Shown here: positions 1-7,011 of the stretch, piece by piece
Layout of the letters: each line of letters starts with the position of its first letter
How positions within the stretch are numbered: the first letter of the stretch is position 1
Position numbers and translations under genes: made by a program
The notes under the pieces: model-generated
Databases searched by the model: none
What the model was told of the DNA's origin: nothing
The model's input: the letters and a program-made list of their open reading frames with translations, nothing else
Origin: Endozoicomonadaceae bacterium
GTDB taxonomy: Bacteria > Pseudomonadota > Gammaproteobacteria > Pseudomonadales > Endozoicomonadaceae
DNA: 15,901 nucleotides
Assembly (NCBI GenBank): GCA_015163815.1
Contig: JAAOIJ010000121.1
Location: 1 to 15,901 of the forward strand
Reading direction: 5' to 3'

Positions 1-27
1 ATTAAGACACAATCTATGCATGAGATA

Positions 28-459
28 TTATGACGATTGACTCCAATTAGCAGGATATGCCTGCAACGTCAGATAAAAAAATATTGAGGACAATATTAGA
101 CCTGGATTTGAAGTGGAAAAATTATTACCCTCACTTAAAACCATGAATCGTGTTTTAGGTGTGGCAGTTGAAGAAAAGCAGACGAGTAATCTATCAGAAA
201 AATAAAAAATGCACTCCGTTCTGATATGCATTCAGAGTCGACTATTAAGTCCTGTCATTTCTGGAGACACAGGATTACTAGCTGAAATATACATAGTCAT
301 ATTATATTTAGAAGGATTAATAATATTTGATGGGGATGGACAATTTCCTGTATCAACATTACTAGCACCAAAAAAAATATATCGTTCAGCTGCAAGCCCA
401 TGAACTGTAAATCCATGAATACTTATAAAAAACAAAACATATTTTATTCTAAATTTCAT
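28..459 (-). pseudogene. Broken GDSL/SGNH-family esterase or lipase gene, N-terminal part
   Basis: The reading frame opens at an ATG (457-459) with an AGG-type ribosome site eight bases upstream. It encodes a signal peptide (about residues 1-24, ending GLAA) followed at once by YIFFGASNVDTGN, which resembles block I of secreted GDSL esterases (FGDSLSDTGN), where the Ser is the nucleophile. A TGA at 232-234 stops the frame after 75 codons. The same frame then stays open to 28 with SEGNNF, which could match the GNNFA stretch of block II. A neighbouring frame holds YQNGVHF, like the RFSNGPVW segment of this family, so at least one frameshift is likely. No catalytic Asp-His block is visible. Family members usually have 300-450 residues, so this is a fragment. 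The family call rests on block I plus the signal peptide; the downstream matches are weak. Confidence 0.5.
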
Positions 460-813
460 ATAAAAAACCTTTTATAAATATAAAACAAATTCTTACATTT
501 AATGTAACCTTTTAAATACGAACAAAATAAATTCATTTAAATAAATAATTTGAACAACATCAGTATATTGATGAAAAATTTAGATAATAAAACTTTATTT
601 CGCATAATAATATTATCATGGTTGTATATTTTTTCTATATTTTAGATTAAAGTTTGCTTTCTCAAGTGTGAAGTGAAACAGTAAGGTATTTTCTTTTATA
701 GCCAAAAAAAACAGTCAAATTCTAATAATTCGTATGACTTCTGTTTATAAATAAAAGAATCAGAATTACATGGCTTATCAATATTTTACTGCATAAGAAA
801 TATCTCAAATTGA
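460..813. other. Intergenic stretch, no gene seen
   Basis: Very AT-rich spacer between the esterase remnant (leftward) and the transposase remnant (rightward). No open frame of meaningful length or recognisable protein piece was found on either strand. A near-perfect palindrome (TTACATTTAATGTAA, one unpaired central base) lies at 493-507, about 34 bases upstream of the esterase start, where an operator could sit. Confidence 0.6.
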
Positions 814-1032
814 GATCTTATTATCAAAGCATTATTTATTCATACAACAGGAAAAGTATTGAAAATAAAATGTTATTTTGCTACACCTTATGCCTTCTTT
901 GGAAAGAGGTTTAAAGAGGCATAGAATGATGATGCGATTGTATTTATTCAAAAAGCACTTTATGATAGGATCATGAAAATATTAAACTATCGAATACCTA
1001 ACGAAGTTATGCTAAAAATTTACTGGTACTAA
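814..1032 (+). pseudogene. IS30-family transposase remnant (C-terminal part, internally deleted)
   Basis: One frame reads through KIKCYFATPYAFFGKR, which resembles the YFADPYSPWQRG stretch of the IS30 DDE transposase catalytic domain. A TAG follows at 922-924. In the same frame comes FIQKALYDRIMKILNYRIPNEV, which matches the conserved C-terminal LNNRPRKVLNYKTPNEV motif of IS30 transposases; the frame ends at TAA 1030-1032. The segment that should lie between them, with NENTNG and the catalytic Glu, is missing, and there is no start region. This is therefore a dead fragment left by an old insertion. No terminal inverted repeats were identified. The upstream limit is only the point where the frame opens. 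Recognition is from memory of the family motifs; a search against ISfinder would settle it. Confidence 0.55.
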
Positions 1033-1068
1033 AAAACATCCTACCAACTAGGAGAAGTTTTGATAATC

Positions 1069-2076
1069 ATGTCTTATATTATGTATAGTTATAAACTGTA
1101 TAAACAGGAATTCAAAAAACATAAAACAATGAAGCTTCTATGCTTTTTTTTATGTTTTTTGTTGATCCTACTTACTAGTTCTTCTCATGTTTTTGCAGGG
1201 GAATCAGTAGCTGAATTAATTGGTTAGTTTGAAAAATTAACTTCTGTTCATGAGACAAAACAAACCGAACAAACTACAATTAAACAAGAAAAAAACTGGA
1301 TAGTAACACCTGTAGATTCTATAAATCCTGATCTTCCTGATTTTCCATCTATTAAAAGAACGATAGGAGATGTTTACTCTTTTTTAAACTGGTACCCTTA
1401 TTCTAGTAAGTATATTTCACCTGAAGATATAAAATTCAAAAAAGACACCCTACAGATTACACCTATTATTACTTCTGACATGATGACATTTTTATCATGG
1501 TGTTTTCCAAATTTTAAAGTTATCAGTCTATTTCATCCTGATTTAATTAAAGGTATTTTTTCGCTAAAAACTGATCAATACTTGGAAAGACCTTCTCTTT
1601 TTTCTCAAGAAGCACTCGGAGAAAACAGCTTGCTATCATTGGGTAGTTTAGATCCTAGGCGTAAAGCAGAAAGAAGTGAGCTTAAAACCGTTTTAGGGAA
1701 TTCTGAATTAAGAAAAGCTTTACCTTCGATGATCTATTTCATTGATCAATATTTAGATGAGATTCTCACACAAAAAATTATCGATGGAAATGATTTAATC
1801 ATATATGCAAATCGTATTCAAAAGAAAATTCTGTTTTTTATTTTAACTGGGCATTCAATGAGTGATATAAATATTGATAAGATCGAGCATTTATTTTCCA
1901 AGCTAGAAAATTTATGCCATAAAGTAAATGTAAATCCTTTATATTTATTTGAAAAAAGTATATTTCAAAGTAGTTTTTTTTATAAAAATTTTTCATATTT
2001 GATATCTGAAAATCTATCTTTAAATTCGGAAAAAATCATACTGTTATCGTCTTTAATATCTGTTGAATTTTCTTGA
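1069..2076 (+). pseudogene. Cytochrome P450-like gene, N-terminal half only, with in-frame stop
   Basis: An AGGAGA ribosome site (about 1049-1054) precedes ATG 1069. The frame gives a 20-residue polar leader, a hydrophobic anchor (LLCFFLCFLLILLTSS) and then a TAG at 1225-1227 (codon 53). The same frame stays open to 2076. Downstream, FKVISLFHPDLIKGIF, QYLERP, LGENSLLS and a basic LDPRRKAERSELK helix follow the usual P450 order: the 'PE/PDL(I/V)K..L' helix B, then 'G..LL..G..H+R.R' leading into helix C. A helical part ending ILFFILTG follows, like helices D-E. The I-helix AGxDT motif, ExxR and the Cys-ligand loop FxxGxxxCxG are all absent, so haem cannot be bound. The last ~30 codons are antisense to the end of the long minus-strand gene, so the true homology probably stops near 1970-2000. 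A read-through or recoded TAG would not rescue function. Confidence 0.5.
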
Positions 2077-3968
2077 ACTTCTAATATAGCAACATTTCCT
2101 TTGTCCGAATTAGTATAGTCATATTTAACAACATTAGTTGCGAGACGTTGGCTAGTTATTCTAGAAGAATTATTTGTGTCGCTTTCAATATCAATTGATA
2201 CAGATTTTTTAAAACATAATTTATTGTGTTTTTTGCAGAAAATAATCCCTGTAAAAGCTCCAGCTGCTCCTGCTATATAGGATGCTGGAATAAGGATTAC
2301 GGTAACAATCCCGTCTGATGACTTAATTAAATTAATACAAGAAATTTCAGAATAAATTGATTGCAAGTCTTTTAAGGAGTCAAAGCTAAAATATTCCTTA
2401 CCTATTCTAGAGTTAAAACAAACTGAAGATAATGTTGAATTAACAAAAATACTTACTGGCTCGCAAGAAGTAAGCGTACCATTTTTCAGTTCTTTTACAA
2501 TATAAGTATTTTCAGGTTCACTGAAATAAACAGCTCGACTTCCATTTGTTACATTTTTAAAAAAACTAGCAGTAAAATCTTGCTCAGTAATATTTCCAGC
2601 TGGAATACCATCAGGATAAGTTAAATCAATTTTTGGATTATCATTACATCCACATATATTTCTTAAGTTGCTTTTCACTGATAGGCAGCATGCATTATGT
2701 ACTTTTTCGTCAAATTCAGTTTCAGTTTTAACATATTGATACGCGCGCTCTGGATTTAATGATGTAGTATCTACACAGGTTCTAAAATCAACATCATCTA
2801 TTCTAGGAGTACAACTAATACTATACTCTAATGAGTTTTTCGGAAAAGTTAGCGTTGTATTGCCTGAAAGAGGTAAAGCTCTTATGGTATCATTAATCGA
2901 AGCAGGCAAACCATCACCGTAATCACTAGAGCCTGATTTTAATATAGCATGTTTAATATTTTCTGAATTAGCTGGATGATTAAATATTTCGCCAGAATCC
3001 TCTGATATTTCTGGAGTGACATTAGGTGTCGTTCCGCAATTACAATATTTACCTTGATTGATTATATTTTCTATATCGTGTGTATTTCCAATGAAACTAA
3101 AGCTTAGTGTACTAGGAATAAGGCATACATCTCTTCGAAACACATTTCCATATAAGAATATATTTGTTCTATTACACTGTGCTAAGCTTAGACTGGAAAA
3201 GTTAGCGGACGGATAGGTCTGATAAACTATTAGATAATTACTGTTTATTATATCATTCGTAAAAAATTTTTGTGATATTACTTCAGGAGCGCTATAAATA
3301 TTTCTGCCTCCTAATGAAGGGCATGTATCAACTTGTATTAGCTCTTGCCCAAAAGCTTCAGAACCTATCCTATAATTATGAATCGATTTCAGAAGATGAG
3401 TGGTTGAGTCAACAACAGGATGTGATACAGCAGAACCTATCATCCCACCAATAACACTACTAACTACTGTAGAGATTTCTCTAGCATACGGGAAATATAA
3501 ACCGCGATCTTCTACTTCATCATTTAGTTTGTCACTTGCAGTGCGAGCAACAAGACTACCAATAGTACCACCGATTGTCGCATTCAAATCTTGATTCATG
3601 AATCCATTGATTGCAACAGAAGGTATATAGGAAAGCATCGAGAGCAGGTTGCTATTATTTTGTTTTGTTTCAGAAGAGACATATTTATTCACTATATAAT
3701 CAAAACCTACTTTTGCGCAAGCAGCCACAGCCCCAACAGCCAGAGTGCTTGCTATAGCAGGAGATAAAATAGTACTGGCAGCTGCAGTAAAAAAAGATCC
3801 AGACGAAAGCATGCCGGTTACGCCACCTTGAATACCAGCAGCGGCTACCGTTCCACTTACTATATTTTTAAAAAAAGGAGAAACTGTACTACGAGCATCC
3901 TGTGTTAGGCTTTTTAGCTTATTCTTTTTCTTTTCTATTATCTGATCAGATTTATATTTTTCTATCAA
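1980..3968 (-). CDS. Large cysteine-rich membrane protein of unknown family (main ORF, probably the downstream part of a frameshifted gene)
   Basis: I do not recognise the family. The 662-residue frame begins with a lysine-rich stretch (1-25), then Gly/Ala-rich hydrophobic segments (about 38-95, 130-142 and 166-185, with GxxxG-like spacing). A long polar region (about 200-550) follows with 13 cysteines (216, 265, 282, 309, 311, 386, 398, 427, 428, 439, 441, 502, 517), plus C544. A clear transmembrane helix (about 554-578) is followed by a basic stop-transfer (KKHNKLCFKK) and an acidic ~75-residue tail. The paired-cysteine polar region suits an oxidising, exported compartment. The only available start is a TTG overlapping the stop of the upstream signal-peptide ORF (TTGA), without its own evident ribosome site. 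The two ORFs therefore probably form one protein joined at the A7 run. The 3' end overlaps the P450-like remnant by 97 bases. Confidence 0.65.
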   Translation of the reverse strand: MIEKYKSDQIIEKKKNKLKSLTQDARSTVSPFFKNIVSGTVAAAGIQGGVTGMLSSGSFFTAAASTILSPAIASTLAVGAVAACAKVGFDYIVNKYVSSETKQNNSNLLSMLSYIPSVAINGFMNQDLNATIGGTIGSLVARTASDKLNDEVEDRGLYFPYAREISTVVSSVIGGMIGSAVSHPVVDSTTHLLKSIHNYRIGSEAFGQELIQVDTCPSLGGRNIYSAPEVISQKFFTNDIINSNYLIVYQTYPSANFSSLSLAQCNRTNIFLYGNVFRRDVCLIPSTLSFSFIGNTHDIENIINQGKYCNCGTTPNVTPEISEDSGEIFNHPANSENIKHAILKSGSSDYGDGLPASINDTIRALPLSGNTTLTFPKNSLEYSISCTPRIDDVDFRTCVDTTSLNPERAYQYVKTETEFDEKVHNACCLSVKSNLRNICGCNDNPKIDLTYPDGIPAGNITEQDFTASFFKNVTNGSRAVYFSEPENTYIVKELKNGTLTSCEPVSIFVNSTLSSVCFNSRIGKEYFSFDSLKDLQSIYSEISCINLIKSSDGIVTVILIPASYIAGAAGAFTGIIFCKKHNKLCFKKSVSIDIESDTNNSSRITSQRLATNVVKYDYTNSDKGNVAILEVQENSTDIKDDNSMIFSEFKDRFSDIKYEKFL

Positions 3969-4168
3969 TTTTTTTGTGGTTTTTCGATAGGAAAATCAGT
4001 TTGCTTTGGTTTATTTTCTGTTTGTGTGTTTAGAGGTGATTGCCTTTGCAAGCTACCAAGATCATACTCTGAACTGGCTATTGATACATTGGATAGGCAA
4101 ATCGGAATCAATAGGATAAAAAACAAGATTGTCTGTTTTATGGTTTTGTTCTGTATGTAAAGAATCAC
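3965..4168 (-). CDS. Signal-peptide ORF preceding the cysteine-rich membrane protein
   Basis: This 67-residue frame encodes a textbook signal peptide: a basic N-region (NKTIKQ), a hydrophobic core (ILFFILLIPICL) and a possible cleavage after SIA around residue 31. A short polar, proline- and lysine-rich linker follows, and the frame ends PQKN. The start is a GTG (4166-4168) with a TAA two codons upstream and no clear ribosome site, so initiation is uncertain. Its TGA overlaps the TTG of the next ORF by four bases (TTGA), immediately after an A7 run. It may be a complete small exported protein. More likely it is the N-terminus of the 662-residue protein, which otherwise has no export signal. 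Both ORFs have non-ATG starts, which favours a single split gene. Confidence 0.5.
   Translation of the reverse strand: MILYIQNKTIKQTILFFILLIPICLSNVSIASSEYDLGSLQRQSPLNTQTENKPKQTDFPIEKPQKN
3968..3975 (-). other. Slippery A7 run at the junction of two overlapping frames
   Basis: On the minus strand the upstream frame reads CCA CAA AAA AAT TGA. The heptamer A AAA AAT (3974-3968) fits the X XXY YYZ pattern for a -1 ribosomal shift. After the shift, the next codons are TTG ATA GAA, the frame of the 662-residue ORF. Adding one A to the run (A8) would have the same effect, so transcript slippage or a simple indel mutation are equally possible explanations. No downstream stimulatory hairpin or upstream ribosome-like stimulator was worked out. 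Confidence 0.4.
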
Positions 4169-4712
4169 TTTGGATTATTAAAAAAAAATAGTATATATAT
4201 CACTGATCTCAAGTGTCAATTATATCAATTTTCAGATAGAAAGCATCATAATTTGGTTATTTTTGATATAAAACCTGGTAAAAAAATGAAAGAAAAAGAG
4301 GTGTCAATATAACGAACAAATTTATTTTTCAATCAATCAATTTAATCTTGATCATGAATTCATCAATGATCTCAAATCATGCCTTGGGTAATATTGAAAG
4401 CAGCATGTAACCTATTTAGATTTTTATCATCAATTTTTTAAAAACTCATTCGATCCATTAATCTGCGAAACGATAGGTTGAACCTGTTGAAATAAGACAA
4501 CCATTGAGAATGGACAGAAAAATAGGTGACAAATCCTTTTTTATCTATTGTCATCTGATCTATTTGCGTTAAAAAAAGCAATTTAAACATTATTTTTTTA
4601 TTTAATGACTAATTGATGGAACTTTTTGACAAAAAATGAGTCTGAATGAATGTGAGATAAAAATGGACATCATATCTTTTATTTTAATCATACTATTCTG
4701 AGGTTTCGTCAT
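4169..4712. other. Intergenic region between divergent exported-protein genes
   Basis: There are 544 bases without a credible gene; the open frames are short and lack starts. A TTGACA box lies at 4626-4631, but no well-spaced -10 follows it. An inverted repeat, AGGTGACAA (4524-4532) with TTGTCATCT (4548-4556), pairs over nine positions including one G-U, around a 15-base loop. A small CCATT/AATGG hairpin lies near 4501-4513. The region should contain promoters for both flanking genes, but I cannot place them with confidence. Confidence 0.55.
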
Positions 4713-5474
4713 ATGTTAAAAAAAACAGTCAATCTATTCGCTATGGCCTGTTTATTATATCCGCTAATGGGATATAATTTTTCATTTCAAATGCCACAAG
4801 CCACATCCGATCCTATGGATTCAACTGAACGATTAGATAAAGTAATTAAAAAGCAATCATTTAAGCCTAAACGTTGTAAAAAATCACCTAAAGGCACTTG
4901 GCATCATACGCTGAGTATAGAGAATCAATGTTATAACAATAATGTACTGATTCATTTGAAAGCAGGCGATATTGTGTATTCACGTTCTGGTCTATTAGGG
5001 ATCAATGTGATAGAACATGCTGGTATTTATATTGGTAAAATAAATAATGAGCATCAAGTAATTGAATTTATTGATCAAAATCAAAATAAGCAAGAATGGG
5101 TTATGAGAGTTAAACCTAAAATCAGTCGTATCGGTGATTTTGTTGGAAAATATCAATTATTGGTTGTTGATTTGAAAGAAAAATTTCCGAATGATCATTT
5201 TTTCAAAAAGCCAGTATCAGAGATTATTAAAACAGCGCAAGCTTATGTGAATAATGAACTTGATTTTGGTGTTTATCATCCTAAAAATAATAATTGTCAA
5301 CATTTTGTGATGGCCTGTGTTGTGGGCGAACGGAGAAGTTGGCAAGCTGAAACATGGCAAGAAAATGCAGAAAAAGTATCTGGTTTTGTTTTTCAGGATA
5401 TCCAGCTCAGTCAATTGTTTATGAAAACAGCCTACTCTATTATAGATTTTTTTTCTGGCCTTTTTATTTTATAA
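4713..5474 (+). CDS. Exported LRAT / NlpC-P60-like (papain-fold) domain protein
   Basis: The ATG at 4713 has a GAGG ribosome site nine bases upstream (4700-4703). The 253-residue product starts with a signal peptide or anchor (about 1-25). After a basic stretch comes an LRAT-type domain (about 80-205): HLKAGDIVYS, then EHAGIYIG with His102, then His114 exactly 12 residues on, then NNCQHFVMACVVGE with Cys195. In mammalian LRAT the catalytic His60 and His72 are also 12 apart and the nucleophilic Cys sits in a similar NC.HF context, so all three catalytic positions appear present. The extreme C-terminus (AYSIIDFFSGLFIL) is hydrophobic and could attach to a membrane. Family members transfer acyl groups from phospholipids or cleave lipid or peptide bonds through a Cys thioester. 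The substrate here is unknown. The gene stands alone and converges on ctaE 57 bases away. Confidence 0.8.
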   Translation: MLKKTVNLFAMACLLYPLMGYNFSFQMPQATSDPMDSTERLDKVIKKQSFKPKRCKKSPKGTWHHTLSIENQCYNNNVLIHLKAGDIVYSRSGLLGINVIEHAGIYIGKINNEHQVIEFIDQNQNKQEWVMRVKPKISRIGDFVGKYQLLVVDLKEKFPNDHFFKKPVSEIIKTAQAYVNNELDFGVYHPKNNNCQHFVMACVVGERRSWQAETWQENAEKVSGFVFQDIQLSQLFMKTAYSIIDFFSGLFIL

Positions 5475-5483
5475 CAGATAATA

Positions 5484-5521
5484 AGCTAGATATCATTGAA
5501 AGCTTTGGCATGATATCAGCT
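5484..5521. terminator. Hairpin between converging LRAT-like gene and ctaE
   Basis: AGCT-A-GATATCA pairs with TGATATCAGCT (eleven pairs, one bulged A) around a 15-base loop, inside the 57-base gap between two converging stop codons. No strong T-tract follows on either strand, so it is only a candidate bidirectional terminator. Confidence 0.35.
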
Positions 5522-5531
5522 TGTTTCATCA

Positions 5532-6410
5532 TTATAAAACATACACAAATAGAAATAAACCAATCCAAACGACATCAACAAAATGCCAGTACCAACTAGC
5601 CGCTTCAAAACCAAAATGCTGTTCGGCTGAAAAATGTCCTTTGATCATTCTTGCTAATATGATAATTAAAATGAGTGTTCCTAATGTGACATGAAACCCA
5701 TGAAATCCCGTTAACAGAAAAAAAGTCGATCCATAAATACCAGAGTTTAAAGTTAAACCTAATGCTTGATAAGCATGAATATATTCTTCTGCTTGAAAAA
5801 ATAAAAAAGCAAGGCCGAAGCAAACAGTGAGTGCTAACCAAATAATAGTTTTGATGCGTTGATTGAATCGAATGGCATGATGCGCTATTGTTAATGTCAA
5901 GCTAGAGGTAACGAGTAATATTGTGTTCAGTAAAGGGAGTTGCCATGGGTTGATTACCTCACGAGGTCCTGGAAATAATTGATTATTTGGGTTTTGTAAT
6001 AATGGCCAGTTTTGTTTAAATTCAGGCCATAGTAAACCAGATACTGGATTTGTATTTTGATCTAAATTAGGGACAGCATGCATTCGAATATAATATAAAA
6101 TGCTAAAAAAGGTGACAAAAAACATAATTTCTGAAAAAATAAACCAAATCATACCCCATCGAAAACTTCGATCCATTTGCGCGCTATAAAGTCCTTGGTG
6201 TGCTTCAATAATCACATGATTAAACCAACCTGCTAACATAAAAATAAGACCTAATAACCCACCAATTGAGCAGATATATGCAAACATAGAAATGTGTGTT
6301 GTATATTGTTGTAATATTAATGCCCCTCCAAACAGAAGGGTAAATAAACTAATTGATCCAATAATGGGCCATGGGCTTTGTGCGGGGACATAATAAGGTT
6401 CATAGGTCAT
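5532..6410 (-). CDS. ctaE: Cytochrome c oxidase subunit III
   Basis: This is subunit III of the aa3-type oxidase, a membrane protein that stabilises the catalytic core and the proton uptake pathway. The 292-residue sequence is mostly hydrophobic, consistent with the usual seven helices. It shows the family landmarks GMIWFIFSEIMFF (with the conserved membrane Glu), LTLTIAHHAI, FFLLTGFHGFHVTLG and, near the end, the signature FEAASWYWHFVDVVWIGLF. The length is normal. The ATG at 6408-6410 lies inside the end of ctaG (11-base overlap) and has an AAGGA ribosome site about seven bases upstream within ctaG, so translation is probably coupled. It is the last gene of the operon and faces the LRAT-like gene. 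Confidence 0.97.
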   Translation of the reverse strand: MTYEPYYVPAQSPWPIIGSISLFTLLFGGALILQQYTTHISMFAYICSIGGLLGLIFMLAGWFNHVIIEAHQGLYSAQMDRSFRWGMIWFIFSEIMFFVTFFSILYYIRMHAVPNLDQNTNPVSGLLWPEFKQNWPLLQNPNNQLFPGPREVINPWQLPLLNTILLVTSSLTLTIAHHAIRFNQRIKTIIWLALTVCFGLAFLFFQAEEYIHAYQALGLTLNSGIYGSTFFLLTGFHGFHVTLGTLILIIILARMIKGHFSAEQHFGFEAASWYWHFVDVVWIGLFLFVYVL

Positions 6411-7005
6411 GGATCATTCCTTCTTTTTCTAATTGAGCGCGTACAGCTGTGCCTTTTGTTTCCATATCAGTAATATCAAATAAAGTATATGATAAGGTGA
6501 TTTTTTTGATTCGTTTGGGTAATTCAGAATCAATAATAATTTTTAATGGCATTATTTTTTCTTGAAACGCACCTAACGGTTGACTTAGAAAACAAAAACA
6601 TTCTGTTTTATGTACAAAATCTGTTGCATCAAAAGGTGAGACACTTGGGATGGCTTGACCAACCATATCTTTGTTATTAGGGTTACGGACATAAAAGGCT
6701 AAAGAAGCAATATGACCTGGATGTACTTTTAGTTTATGTAGTGTGGGTTTAAAATCCCAATTAATACTTGCATTATTTGTTGCTAAAAATTGAATCGTTA
6801 TTTCTCTAGATGAATCCACAATAATATCTTCAGCTTGATACAGATAAGGATTTTGATCTGGTTTTCCATTGAGTCCTGTATATTTACAAAATATGTCATA
6901 AATGGGAACCAGTAGAAATCCAAATCCAAACATCCCTATTGAAATCAGGAGTCCGCTTAAAAGTGAGCGTGTTGTTGCGTTTTTTATCTGAAATAATGGA
7001 CGCAT
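6400..7005 (-). CDS. ctaG: Cytochrome c oxidase assembly protein Cox11 (CuB delivery)
   Basis: Cox11 proteins insert copper into the CuB site of subunit I. The 201-residue product has an N-terminal membrane anchor (about 16-36) followed by VPIYDIFCKYTG, where Cys40 is the conserved cysteine next to the anchor. A periplasmic beta-rich domain follows, with the copper-binding ECFCF motif (Cys136, Cys138) and the typical downstream QPL and MPL segments. All of this is full length and intact. It begins six bases after the ctaD stop and overlaps ctaE by 11 bases. The name is the bacterial Cox11-type ctaG, not the unrelated Bacillus CtaG. Confidence 0.95.
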   Translation of the reverse strand: MRPLFQIKNATTRSLLSGLLISIGMFGFGFLLVPIYDIFCKYTGLNGKPDQNPYLYQAEDIIVDSSREITIQFLATNNASINWDFKPTLHKLKVHPGHIASLAFYVRNPNNKDMVGQAIPSVSPFDATDFVHKTECFCFLSQPLGAFQEKIMPLKIIIDSELPKRIKKITLSYTLFDITDMETKGTAVRAQLEKEGMIHDL

Positions 7006-7011
7006 ATGGCT

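Noticed and set aside
1225..1227. TAG in the P450-like gene as a recoded (read-through) codon
   Set aside because: All intact genes in the window use standard stops, and the gene also lacks its haem-binding half, so a nonsense mutation in a dead gene is simpler.
3397..3465. Resemblance of the minus-strand stretch VIGGMIGSAVSHPVVDS to a mitochondrial carrier repeat
   Set aside because: The diagnostic Px[DE]xx[KR] spacing is not met, there is only one such stretch, and the rest of the protein has no carrier repeats.
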